Shown here: positions 6,664 through 14,066 of the stretch, piece after piece | Layout: each line of letters begins with the position of its first letter | Numbering within the stretch: position 1 is the first letter of the stretch | Assembly (NCBI GenBank): GCA_964612735.1 | Contig: CAZTEB010000011.1 | Span: 1-21,600, forward strand | Direction of reading: 5' to 3' | Source: CAZTEB01 sp964612735 | GTDB taxonomy: Bacteria > Patescibacteriota > Microgenomatia > UBA1400 > PJMF01 | Length of the DNA stretch: 21,600 nucleotides | Made by a program: the position numbers and the translations under genes | The notes under the pieces: generated by a model | Told to the model about the DNA's origin: nothing | Databases searched by the model: none | The model's input: only the letters and a program-made list of their open reading frames with translations

Positions 6664-7596
6664 TTATAGATACCCTTTTAGCACCCCAGCCGATTTATTC
6701 AGCAACTGCTTCTCTTCCCAGCTCAGCTTTGTCTCCAAGATTTCTTCTACTCCTCCTCTGCCTACCACGCAAGGAACACTGAGCGCCACGCCGTGCAGGC
6801 CGTATTGGCCATGAAGTGGGATGCTGACGGGGAGCACCGAACGAGCGTTTCCCAAGACCGTGGTGATAAGCTTCACGACCACCACGCCGATGGCATAGTA
6901 AGTAGCACCCTTGAGCTCAATGATTTTATAGGCAGCATTCTTGGCTTGTAGATAAGCTTGACGAGCTCTTTCTTCTGAAAAGTTCGGAAAGGTGTTCAGT
7001 GGTTGGCCACCGACGGTGGCGTGTGATAACGCAGGAAACGAGCTGTCGCCATGCTCGCCAAGAATATAGGCATGAATGCTCTTGGGATGCACTTTTAAAA
7101 ACTCACTCAAATGAAAGCGAAAGCGCGAGGTATCAAGAACCGTTCCTGAGCCAAAGACGCGGCCCTTGGGCAGTCCAGCGAGCTTGTAGGCTTGGTAGGT
7201 GAGGACGTCTACGGGGTTGGAGACGATGATAATCACAGCTTCAGGGGCATACTTGACCACCTTGGGAATGATGGCATCGAGGACGTCGCAATTTTTCTTA
7301 GTCAAGTCTAGTCGGGTATCTCCTGGTTTTTGTGAGCAGCCTGCGGTCACTACCACCACGTCGCTATTTGCAAGTTGGCTGTAGTCGTCAGTAGCTTTAA
7401 TTTTAGTATTGCCCAAGAACGTCAGGGCGTGCTCGAGGTCGAGCTCTTCACCGAGTGCTTTGTTTTTAGTTCTGCTAAGCAGCACTATTTCATCAGCTCC
7501 GTCATCAAGTAGTAGTGCGAAGGCGCTCGTCATGCCGACTTTGCCGCAGCCGATGATGGCTACTTTACGTGTGTCTGGTGTTTGGGCAGCTGGCAT
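6664..7596 (-). CDS. ldh: L-lactate dehydrogenase, predicted NADP(H)-preferring
   Basis: Reduces pyruvate to lactate to regenerate oxidised cofactor. It has 310 aa and belongs to the LDH/MDH family. Visible features are the dinucleotide motif GCGKVG (16-21), the mobile substrate loop QKPGDTR (89-95; Gln89 favours lactate/pyruvate over malate), SNPVD (126-130), GTVLDTSRFR (151-160) and the catalytic His182 in GEHGDSSFP. Oddly, the acidic residue at the end of the second strand, which binds the adenosine ribose in NAD enzymes (IVLID), reads IVLLSR here (Ser41-Arg42), a pattern associated with NADP use. The ATG at 7596 is 9 nt after the transketolase C-half stop. The start has no clear Shine-Dalgarno sequence. 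The symbol is given by family. Confidence 0.92.
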   Translation of the reverse strand: MPAAQTPDTRKVAIIGCGKVGMTSAFALLLDDGADEIVLLSRTKNKALGEELDLEHALTFLGNTKIKATDDYSQLANSDVVVVTAGCSQKPGDTRLDLTKKNCDVLDAIIPKVVKYAPEAVIIIVSNPVDVLTYQAYKLAGLPKGRVFGSGTVLDTSRFRFHLSEFLKVHPKSIHAYILGEHGDSSFPALSHATVGGQPLNTFPNFSEERARQAYLQAKNAAYKIIELKGATYYAIGVVVVKLITTVLGNARSVLPVSIPLHGQYGLHGVALSVPCVVGRGGVEEILETKLSWEEKQLLNKSAGVLKGYL

Positions 7597-7605
7597 AGGT
7601 GGTAG

Positions 7606-8556
7606 TTATGATGCATGATTTCTACAGGTTTTTACAGCCCGAATGATGTCTGGGACGTCAAGACTATACTTGGTGAGTAGTTCGCTGGCTGTGCCTGACT
7701 CACCGAAGGTGTCTCTTGCGCCCACTCTAATCACTGGGGTAGGTAAATGTTCACTGAGTACTTCGGCTACTGCGCCCCCAAGCCCACCCGCAATTTGATG
7801 TTCTTCAACAGTCACTACGGCACCAGTTTTTCGAGCCGAAGCTATGATGGCTTTTTCATCAAGTGGCTTGATGGTATGAATGTTTATTACTTCCGCCATG
7901 ATGCCATCTTTCTCAAGTTGCTCGGCCGCTTCAAGTGCTTTGTGTACCATGAAGCCAGTGGCGACAATGGTAACGTCGCCACCCTCTCGTAGTATTTGGG
8001 CTTTACCGAGTTCAAACGTATCTGAAGCCGTAGTCACGTCAGGACTTTTTTCTCTCGAGAGTCGAAGGTAACATGGTCCCTGGTGGGTAGCTATAGCTAT
8101 GGTAGCAAGTTTGGCTTGTCGAGCATCACAGGGTACGACCACTGTCATGTTTGGTAGTACTCGAGTTATTGCGATGTCTTCGAGTGCTTGGTGAGTGGCG
8201 CCATCTGGACCGACGGTCAATCCCGCATGACCACCCACTACTTTAACGTTGAGATTGGAGTAGCACACAGATACTCGTAGTTGGTCCCAGTTTCTCCCAG
8301 GATTAAAGACAGCATAGCTCGCAGCAAAAGGAATCTTGTCAGCCATTGCTAATCCAGCAGCCATGCCCATCATGTTCTGCTCGGCGATGCCGACTTCGAT
8401 GTAGCGATCGGGAAAGGCTTGGGCAAAATGATGTACGCGCACCGACTCGGTGACATCAGCACAGAGTGCAACCACGTCTTGGTTTTGGGAGCCCAGTTCA
8501 AGTAGGCCTTGTCCGAAGCCATCTCGAGTTGAAGTAGTGGTAGGCTGGTTACTCAT
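7606..8556 (-). CDS. tktB: Transketolase, C-terminal half (pyrimidine-binding and C domains)
   Basis: 316 aa from the ATG at 8556. The in-frame GTG at 8571 is a possible longer start, but GGAAAG sits 7 nt before 8556. It contains the pyrimidine-binding domain with the Glu that activates thiamine diphosphate (YIEVGIAEQNMMGMAAGLA) and HAGLTVGPDGATHQ, followed by the transketolase C-terminal domain (DGIMAEVINIHTIKPLD...VTVEEH). It forms the active enzyme with the N half encoded just upstream, and the two genes overlap by 8 nt. Split transketolases are known in archaea and many bacteria. They move two-carbon units in the non-oxidative pentose phosphate pathway. Confidence 0.92.
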   Translation of the reverse strand: MSNQPTTTSTRDGFGQGLLELGSQNQDVVALCADVTESVRVHHFAQAFPDRYIEVGIAEQNMMGMAAGLAMADKIPFAASYAVFNPGRNWDQLRVSVCYSNLNVKVVGGHAGLTVGPDGATHQALEDIAITRVLPNMTVVVPCDARQAKLATIAIATHQGPCYLRLSREKSPDVTTASDTFELGKAQILREGGDVTIVATGFMVHKALEAAEQLEKDGIMAEVINIHTIKPLDEKAIIASARKTGAVVTVEEHQIAGGLGGAVAEVLSEHLPTPVIRVGARDTFGESGTASELLTKYSLDVPDIIRAVKTCRNHAS

Positions 8557-9397
8557 ATCTAATCTTTCCACCTAGGGTTCTGAGATCTTCGAGGGCTTCT
8601 TTGCTCTGTTGAGCATCGGGAGCTTTGCCGTGCCACTCAGGCAAGTTTTCCATGAAGTCCACGCCTTTGCCGGGTATGGTGTTACAGATAATAGCAGTGG
8701 GTTTTTCTTGAGTGGCTTGAGCTTGATGACAAGCGTCTACAACAGCTTCGATGTTGTGTCCGTCTATTGAGAGTACATCCCAGTTGAATGCTTCGAGCTT
8801 ATCCGCAAACGGCTCGAGCGGTAGTACTTCTTCGGTGTAGCCGTCTATCTGGATGTTATTTCTATCAAGTAGTACAGTGATGTTACTGAGCTTGCGTACT
8901 CCAGCGAACCAGTAGGCTTCCCAGTTTTGGCCCTCTTGCTGCTCACCATCTCCCATCAGCACATAGGCTCGTTGTTTGGTAGCATCCATCTTCCAAGCTA
9001 GTGCGAGTCCGATGGCCTGCGATAGTCCTTGGCCTAGTGGACCACCGGTGTTCTCTACCCCAGGTGCTGAGTGATAGTGGGGGTGACCTTGAAGCTTTGA
9101 GTTCAATTTGCGTAGCGTTTGTAGTTCACTTTTGGGAAAGTATCCAGCTTCGGCTAGTGTCGCATACCAAACTGGACAGATGTGGCCGTTGGAGAGGATG
9201 ACTCTGTCTCGTTCTGGCCAATCGGGCTGTGATGGTTTGTGGTTAACAATGCTGAAGTAGAGTGCGGTAAAGACATCAGCCATCCCCAGCGAACCTCCGG
9301 CGTGACCACTACCAGCTGCTAAGAGCATGGTGATGATGGACTGCCGAATAGTGTTTGCTGTAGCCTGAAGTTGCTCTAGAGAATACTCGTGACTCAT
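8549..9397 (-). CDS. tktA: Transketolase, N-terminal half (thiamine diphosphate-binding)
   Basis: 282 aa from the ATG at 9397 (MSHEYSLEQL). An in-frame ATG at 9505 would add 36 residues with no family similarity and would place the start upstream of a good promoter. Conserved features are GSGHAGGSLGMAD (29-41), SNGHICPVWYA (69-79), the thiamine diphosphate/metal motif GDGEQQEG (149-156) ending at the Asn pair about residue 180, and IPGKGVDFMEN near the end. It is the first gene of the run tkt-N, tkt-C, ldh, Nudix, nucleotidyltransferase. The start lies 7 nt downstream of a TGCTACACT box with no Shine-Dalgarno sequence. Confidence 0.93.
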   Translation of the reverse strand: MSHEYSLEQLQATANTIRQSIITMLLAAGSGHAGGSLGMADVFTALYFSIVNHKPSQPDWPERDRVILSNGHICPVWYATLAEAGYFPKSELQTLRKLNSKLQGHPHYHSAPGVENTGGPLGQGLSQAIGLALAWKMDATKQRAYVLMGDGEQQEGQNWEAYWFAGVRKLSNITVLLDRNNIQIDGYTEEVLPLEPFADKLEAFNWDVLSIDGHNIEAVVDACHQAQATQEKPTAIICNTIPGKGVDFMENLPEWHGKAPDAQQSKEALEDLRTLGGKIRYE

Positions 9398-9404
9398 CAG
9401 AAAA

Positions 9405-9413
9405 AGTGTAGCA
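9405..9413 (-). promoter_or_regulatory. Extended -10 element TGCTACACT of the transketolase operon
   Basis: The minus strand reads TGCTACACT (9413-9405), with 7 nt to the ATG at 9397, so the mRNA would be nearly or fully leaderless. The -35 region is poor, as expected for an extended -10 promoter. The same nine bases precede the sugar kinase gene at 14058-14066. Confidence 0.55.
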
Positions 9414-9415
9414 CA

Positions 9416-9424
9416 TGGTATGAT
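9416..9424 (+). promoter_or_regulatory. Candidate extended -10 for the thioredoxin/CcdA-DUF3179 pair
   Basis: TGGTATGAT on the plus strand, back to back with the transketolase -10. It would give a leader of about 65 nt ending in the AAAGGAG Shine-Dalgarno sequence of the thioredoxin gene. There is no clear -35 box, so this is tentative. Confidence 0.3.
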
Positions 9425-9495
9425 GAGACTTGTACTGTGTATTAAAAAGCAGCCATGTTTTCGAGCATTGTTGTCAGCTAAAAAAGGAGTTGGGT

Positions 9496-10008
9496 ATGAA
9501 CTCAAAAATGCTTCCCATCATAGTAGCCATCGTAGCCGTGATTGGCGTAGGTGCATACTGGTTCTCTTCGTCCAGTTCCAGCTCTAGTGAAAGCATCTCA
9601 ACTGGTGAGGTAGTTACCATTACTGAGTCTGGTTCTTCACAATCTGGTGCTGATACTTCTCTTACAGAGGAAACGCAAGAATCTGAACAAGCTGAAGGCT
9701 ACTCCGCTTACTCACCTGCTGCAGTTGCTGTGGCTACCGCTGATGATGGTACAGCTGTGATCTTTTTCCATGCTAGCTGGTGCCCCACCTGTAAGGCTGC
9801 TGAAAAAGACATTCTCTCGAACGTCTCTGACATTCCTAGCGACTTAACCATCCTTAAGGCTGACTACGACACAGAGCGCGAGCTCAAACAACAGTATGGC
9901 GTGACGTATCAGCATACTTTTGTGCAGGTAGATAGTGAAGGTAATCAAATCACTAAATGGAGTGGTGGTGGTCTAGACGGCATCATCGATAGAGTTCAAG
10001 AAGTATAA
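9496..10008 (+). CDS. Membrane-anchored extracytoplasmic thioredoxin-like protein (CPTC)
   Basis: A 170-aa protein. One N-terminal membrane anchor (about residues 6-23) is followed by a Ser-rich linker (24-70, with eight Ser in a row) and a thioredoxin fold. The fold carries the active-site motif ASWCPTCK with Cys96 and Cys99. The position that is normally the cis-Pro is His140 (TYQHTFVQVD). The start is ATG at 9496, fixed by an AAAGGAG Shine-Dalgarno sequence 6 nt upstream and by the anchor helix. An upstream in-frame start at 9430 is rejected because it lies before the Shine-Dalgarno sequence. The next gene, 41 nt downstream, encodes CcdA fused to DUF3179. CcdA would deliver electrons to this protein on the outer face of the membrane. 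Confidence 0.88.
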   Translation: MNSKMLPIIVAIVAVIGVGAYWFSSSSSSSSESISTGEVVTITESGSSQSGADTSLTEETQESEQAEGYSAYSPAAVAVATADDGTAVIFFHASWCPTCKAAEKDILSNVSDIPSDLTILKADYDTERELKQQYGVTYQHTFVQVDSEGNQITKWSGGGLDGIIDRVQEV

Positions 10009-10049
10009 ACACCACTGCTGCGTTACATAGCTAGCTCTAAAGGCCTGTC

Positions 10050-11723
10050 ATGCTATACCTCTACCCAATTGTATTTATCTCTGGAATCTTGACGGTTCTT
10101 TCTCCGTGCGTTTTGCCGATACTGCCGATTGTGTTGGGAAGCGGCTTGGATGGTAGTAAGTCAAGGATAAATGGCCTCATCGCAGGCTTGGTAGTCAGCT
10201 TCACCTTTTTTGCACTGATACTGTCCACGCTTGTCTCAAGTCTGGGTATCTCGGCAGACACGTTGAGAATTGTGGCAGCGATCATTCTGGGCTTTTTTGG
10301 TTTGACGCTAGTGGTACCACAAGTATGGTTACACATCCAAACCTGGCTTGAGGCTGTTTTTCATCCTCCAGCTGGACTGCAGCAAACAAACCAAGGGTTC
10401 GGTGGTGGTTTTCTAACGGGTGTGATTTTAGGTTTAGTGTGGACACCGTGCGTAGGTCCTATCATAGCCACGGTCACTACCTTTGCCTCACTGCAGGCAT
10501 TTTCGTTAGGGCTGGTGGTATTGATGCTCTGCTACTCGATCGGTATAGCGCTACCTCTGTTTGCTATAGCTCATGGTGGTGCGCGCGTGTCGGAGAAGCT
10601 TGGTTGGTATAGGCAGCACCAGGGCGAGGTTCGTCAATGGTTTGGCGTGGTGATCTTATTGACTGCGCTTTTGATTGGCACTGGAATTGAGAGGCGCTTT
10701 CAAGCTTGGGTGTTGGAAGCAGTGCCAGCAAGTATTTCTAACCCAGTCGAGCAGTTCGAGAATCGTTTTGATCTTGACAGCCAACTAGATTCAGTTGGCA
10801 GCGCCGAGTCTTCTCAAGTTCAGTCCCAAAAATCTCAAGATCCTGGTGAGGAAGTGGTTAACAATGTTCGACTACAGCTTGACAGCGATGGAGCCAAAGT
10901 CCCACTGTCTGAATTATTGAACGGCTGCCCCTTTAAAGATTGCATTCCTGCTATTAATGAGCCAGAGTATGATTCGGTTGAAGTTGCTGGTACTTGGCTC
11001 AATGATTTTGACAGAGTGTTCGTGTTGGAACACAATAATCAAGTTAAAATCTTTCCTCAACGAATCATGAACTGGCATGAGATCGTCAATGACTGGTTTG
11101 GTGATGACCCAATTGCCGTTACCTTTTGCCCGCTCTGTGGTACGGCAACTGCTTTTGAGCGGCGAGTTGACGGCGTAGCTACTGAGTTTGGTGTGTCTGG
11201 AAAACTGCATAATTCTGATTTGGTGATGTATGATCGCTATGAGGGTAGCTTGTGGCAGCAAGTCACAGGTGAGGCAATTGTCGGTCCAGCAGCTAGGCGA
11301 GATGAAGTTTTGGAACCCCTTTTTTTAGTTACTTTGGAGTGGCAACAAGCTCAGGTTGAGTTTCCCAAAGCTCAAGTACTGTCTCGTGTCACTGGTCACT
11401 CCAGAGATTACAGTCGTTACCCTTATGGTAGTTATGAGCAAGATGCTGACATCTACTTTCAAGTGAGCAATCAGGATGATAGGTTGCATCCCAAGGCTTG
11501 GGTGCTAGGAATTACAGTAGCTGGTAGTAGTAAAGCGTATGTAGAAGACCAGCTAGCTGAAGGCACTATTACCGATACTGTAGGTGGCACCAGAATTGAG
11601 ATTCTCAAAGAGAACGATATTGTCCGCTTCACTAATCTAAGTACAGACGAAGAAATCGTGCCGCTGCGAAGTTTTTGGTTTGCCTGGGTGGCATTCAATG
11701 CTGATACTGAGTTATATCGATAG
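10050..11723 (+). CDS. CcdA-type thiol-disulfide transporter fused to a DUF3179 domain
   Basis: A 557-aa fusion. Residues 1-215 are a six-helix CcdA/DsbD-beta domain with the two redox cysteines in LSPCVLP (Cys20) and WTPCVGP (Cys134). CcdA carries reducing equivalents from cytoplasmic thioredoxin to outer-face acceptors. A polar linker (about 225-275) follows. Residues 276-557 are a DUF3179 domain with FCPLCGTATAFER (Cys360, Cys363), FGVSGKLHNSDLVMYDR and SLWQQVTGEAIVGP. A further pair, Cys293 and Cys298 (GCPFKDC), lies at the domain's start. DUF3179 has no established function that I know of. Some members are annotated as selenoproteins, which fits a redox role. The fusion places DUF3179 directly on an electron supply. 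Helix parity was not computed, so domain orientation is inferred. The start at 10050 has AAAGG about 8 nt upstream. Confidence 0.9.
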   Translation: MLYLYPIVFISGILTVLSPCVLPILPIVLGSGLDGSKSRINGLIAGLVVSFTFFALILSTLVSSLGISADTLRIVAAIILGFFGLTLVVPQVWLHIQTWLEAVFHPPAGLQQTNQGFGGGFLTGVILGLVWTPCVGPIIATVTTFASLQAFSLGLVVLMLCYSIGIALPLFAIAHGGARVSEKLGWYRQHQGEVRQWFGVVILLTALLIGTGIERRFQAWVLEAVPASISNPVEQFENRFDLDSQLDSVGSAESSQVQSQKSQDPGEEVVNNVRLQLDSDGAKVPLSELLNGCPFKDCIPAINEPEYDSVEVAGTWLNDFDRVFVLEHNNQVKIFPQRIMNWHEIVNDWFGDDPIAVTFCPLCGTATAFERRVDGVATEFGVSGKLHNSDLVMYDRYEGSLWQQVTGEAIVGPAARRDEVLEPLFLVTLEWQQAQVEFPKAQVLSRVTGHSRDYSRYPYGSYEQDADIYFQVSNQDDRLHPKAWVLGITVAGSSKAYVEDQLAEGTITDTVGGTRIEILKENDIVRFTNLSTDEEIVPLRSFWFAWVAFNADTELYR

Positions 11724-11726
11724 ACC

Positions 11727-12281
11727 TCAGTTGTTTTTGGATTGTTGTCTACCTGCCCGAAGTGTTTCTGACATCCACAGTAACTCATCGAGCATTCTGT
11801 TTGTTCGCCGTTTCCAGGGTTCAGGATCTTTGAACACCCCATCAGCTATTTCCTCTTGAACATTGGTGACATTGAGATCAGTAAACGTGGCTACCAGCCC
11901 CATTTCCCTAACTGGACCGACTAAGCTTTCAATCACCCGAGTGCCGCCCCAAGCCCCTTTGGATACACCGACGAAGGCTACTGGCTTATGAATATACTCC
12001 TTAAGATTAAGATCAAGCATATACTTCAAGCTGCCTGAGTAACCATGGTTATATTCTGGGGCGACGATGATGTAGCCATCAGCTGCTTTGACCTTGTCTC
12101 GAAGTTCGGGATACTCTGCTTCCATGCCTTCATTATCAAAGGTAAGCCCAAGGGAAGTCGGGCTAACTACTTCGCTCTCCACACCCTCCCTACTTGAAGC
12201 GACCTGGTTTACGAACGATGCGACGTGTTGAGTGTAGTTACCTTGACGGGCAGAGCCTGAGTAAATGAGAAATGTGAACAT
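11727..12281 (-). CDS. NADPH-dependent FMN reductase-like flavoprotein
   Basis: A 184-aa protein with a flavodoxin-like fold. The phosphate-binding loop for FMN is SGSARQGNYTQHV near the N-terminus. PEYNHGYSGSLKYMLDL is the family's second conserved motif, and VGVSKGAWGGTRVIESL precedes the last conserved helix. Members reduce FMN, quinones, azo compounds or chromate; the substrate here is unknown. The ATG at 12281 has an AGGAG Shine-Dalgarno sequence 4 nt upstream. The gene converges on the CcdA-DUF3179 gene with a 3-nt gap and is divergent from truB, with overlapping -10 boxes in the 51-nt spacer. Confidence 0.9.
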   Translation of the reverse strand: MFTFLIYSGSARQGNYTQHVASFVNQVASSREGVESEVVSPTSLGLTFDNEGMEAEYPELRDKVKAADGYIIVAPEYNHGYSGSLKYMLDLNLKEYIHKPVAFVGVSKGAWGGTRVIESLVGPVREMGLVATFTDLNVTNVQEEIADGVFKDPEPWKRRTNRMLDELLWMSETLRAGRQQSKNN

Positions 12282-12316
12282 GTGTTGCTCCTAGTATTTT
12301 GTGTGTTTTCATCCAC

Positions 12317-12324
12317 AGTATAAT
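12317..12324. promoter_or_regulatory. Overlapping divergent -10 boxes (truB / flavoprotein)
   Basis: The eight bases AGTATAAT contain TATAAT on the plus strand (12319-12324), 8 nt before the truB ATG. On the minus strand they contain TATACT (12322-12317), about 35 nt before the flavoprotein ATG. If both are used, the two promoters cannot be occupied at the same time. A minus-strand alternative AATACT lies closer to the flavoprotein start. No strong -35 box was identified for either. Confidence 0.45.
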
Positions 12325-12332
12325 AAACGAGT

Positions 12333-13034
12333 ATGCAAGTAGCCACCGCTAAAGATCTGAAGCTAGGAAGCACTGGCGTGTTTGTAGTTGATAAGCCAAA
12401 GGGCGTGACGAGTCACGATGTAGTGAACCAAGTTCGTCGGATCACGGGCGAGCGGCGAGTTGGTCATGCGGGTACCCTCGATCCTTTGGCTACGGGAGCG
12501 CTGATCATTTTGGTGGGGCGCGAGTTCACTAAACAGCAATCGACATTTCTTAAGCAAGACAAGACTTATCGTTGTAGCGCTCACTTGGGAGTGATCACTG
12601 ATAGCTATGACGCTGATGGACGGGTGCTCTCTGTAGCGCCTTGGCAGCACATCTCACACATTTCACGAGAACAACTACTCAAGGTGCTACCTCTTTTCAC
12701 AGGAAACATATCCCAGCAAGTACCTGCGTTCTCTGCGGTAAAAGTTGCTGGTCGAAAGTTGTACGATAAGGCTCGAGCTGGAGAAGATATTGCTCAGTTA
12801 CCTACCCGAGAAGTTAGCATTCATCAGCTCGAACTACTCGATTTTCATTCAGACGCGAGTGCCCAGCAGGCTTCGTTCACCATAGACGTTACCTGTAGCT
12901 CGGGCACGTATATCCGATCGCTGGTCCATGACATCGGGCAGGAGTTGGGTGTCGGGGCGCATGTGGTAGAGTTGCGGCGATTGGCGGTGGGTAAGATTGG
13001 GTTGGAGAGTAACTCCGCACCGCAACTTAACTAG
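12333..13034 (+). CDS. truB: tRNA pseudouridine-55 synthase
   Basis: Makes pseudouridine 55 in the T loop of tRNAs. It has 233 aa, shorter than the ~300-aa proteobacterial enzyme because the C-terminal PUA-like domain is missing. Landmarks are VDKPKGVTSHDVV (19-31), GHAGTLDPLATG (44-55) with catalytic Asp50, KTYRCSAHLGVITDSYDADG, QQVPAFSAVKVAGRKLYDKAR and CSSGTYIRSLVHDIG. The start is ATG at 12333, 8 nt after TATAAT with no Shine-Dalgarno sequence. Its last 8 nt overlap the 3' end of the convergent unknown gene. Confidence 0.95.
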   Translation: MQVATAKDLKLGSTGVFVVDKPKGVTSHDVVNQVRRITGERRVGHAGTLDPLATGALIILVGREFTKQQSTFLKQDKTYRCSAHLGVITDSYDADGRVLSVAPWQHISHISREQLLKVLPLFTGNISQQVPAFSAVKVAGRKLYDKARAGEDIAQLPTREVSIHQLELLDFHSDASAQQASFTIDVTCSSGTYIRSLVHDIGQELGVGAHVVELRRLAVGKIGLESNSAPQLN

Positions 13035-13944
13035 TGGTAGTAGTCTGTTCAACGACCTTCACTCTTCTAACAACACTTAGTTTTGGGTTGAGGTTACTAG
13101 TGGCTACAATAGTAATAGTTTGTGGTTTGCCGCTATTTGGGATAACCTTGACTATATCAGTGGCTTGTAGGGAGCCCTCTACTGGATATATTTTGGCATC
13201 TCCATCCAGAATTTTAAAGCTCGAAAAACTTCCGTCATTTGTGATTGCAGTAACTGCAACTCCCCTGCTTTTTGTCCAGTTGTCTTCGGGAGAGTAGTTG
13301 CTTGGGAGAATCAGAGTTTCCTCCATGTCATCAGGGATTTGGTATCGTTCTGTGCGGATACGATCTAAAATTGTTTCTACTAATCTCTCAACTAATAGGT
13401 CTAGATTTTTTTCTTCATTTGGCTTATTCTCTTCTTGTTCAAGCTGGCTTGTAATATCATTGTGTAGTAAATCAGGCACTTTGTTAAAGATGCTGGTAGC
13501 TTCCTCTAATAATAACCCACTTAAAACTCTATCTAGCAAGTGAGTGATGATGTAATCGCGGTTAACCACAGAGAGCTTGTCACTGGAGGTGATCAACTGT
13601 GCTAGTTTTGTTGGGCCCAGCTTTTCCTCAAATAACCTGATGATTGACCTTCTCAGATCTTGGACATCTTCAATGTATGAAAATATGTCAACGAGAGTGG
13701 TGAGTCCTGTAGTATTTGCTCTCTCAAGAGCTTGAAGTAATGTGGCAACTTGATCGACCCCCAAGGGTATTTCCTGAAATATTCTATAGGTTCTATCCGA
13801 AAGTCCGTCGCGATTTATATGAGGATTGACTACAGGTCTGAGTGCGGTGATAGCTGATGAAGTATTTCTAATTCTTGACTGCCTTGCAGCAATGCTAAGG
13901 TTGTTGAGCAGTGGTGCTTCTGCCTCGATCAATAAATTTGACAT
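13027..13944 (-). CDS. Hypothetical protein (helical N part, beta-rich C part)
   Basis: A 305-aa protein not recognised from any family. Residues ~1-205 look helical, with many Leu/Ile heptad-like runs (VATLLQALERANTTGLTTLVD, LLDRVLSGLLLEEATSIFNKV). An acidic/Asn stretch follows at about 178-190 (EQEENKPNEEKN). Residues ~225-300 look beta-rich (FSSFKILDGDAKIYPVEG, QTITIVATSN, VRRVKVVEQ). The C-terminus ends in a Thr run. No membrane helix or signal peptide is seen, so it is probably cytoplasmic. The ATG at 13944 has AGAGG about 8 nt upstream and a good promoter further up. It overlaps the end of truB by 8 nt. Confidence 0.7.
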   Translation of the reverse strand: MSNLLIEAEAPLLNNLSIAARQSRIRNTSSAITALRPVVNPHINRDGLSDRTYRIFQEIPLGVDQVATLLQALERANTTGLTTLVDIFSYIEDVQDLRRSIIRLFEEKLGPTKLAQLITSSDKLSVVNRDYIITHLLDRVLSGLLLEEATSIFNKVPDLLHNDITSQLEQEENKPNEEKNLDLLVERLVETILDRIRTERYQIPDDMEETLILPSNYSPEDNWTKSRGVAVTAITNDGSFSSFKILDGDAKIYPVEGSLQATDIVKVIPNSGKPQTITIVATSNLNPKLSVVRRVKVVEQTTTTS

Positions 13945-13989
13945 AATGTACCCTCTTTTATTTTTTGTTTCTACTTAAAGAGTGCGCTA

Positions 13990-14017
13990 AGTGTAACAGA
14001 TTTGCTCTACACATCAA
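13990..14017 (-). promoter_or_regulatory. Promoter of the 13944 gene
   Basis: On the minus strand TTGATG (14017-14012), a 16-nt spacer and TACACT (13995-13990), with an extended TGT in front of the -10. It predicts a leader of about 40 nt that ends in AGAGG before the ATG at 13944. Confidence 0.55.
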
Positions 14018-14036
14018 CGACACATTATTTTTGTTC

Positions 14037-14066
14037 TTGTGTGTCTTTTCCATACCTTGCTACACT
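14037..14066 (+). promoter_or_regulatory. Promoter of the sugar kinase gene
   Basis: TTGTGT (14037-14042), an 18-nt spacer and TACACT (14061-14066), with TGC immediately before the -10. Only 9 nt separate the -10 from the ATG at 14076, and there is no Shine-Dalgarno sequence, so the transcript is predicted to be leaderless or nearly so. Confidence 0.55.

Noticed and set aside
9398..9505. Longer transketolase N half starting at 9505
   Set aside because: The extra 36 residues are unlike the family, overlap the divergent thioredoxin gene, and lie upstream of the TGCTACACT promoter.
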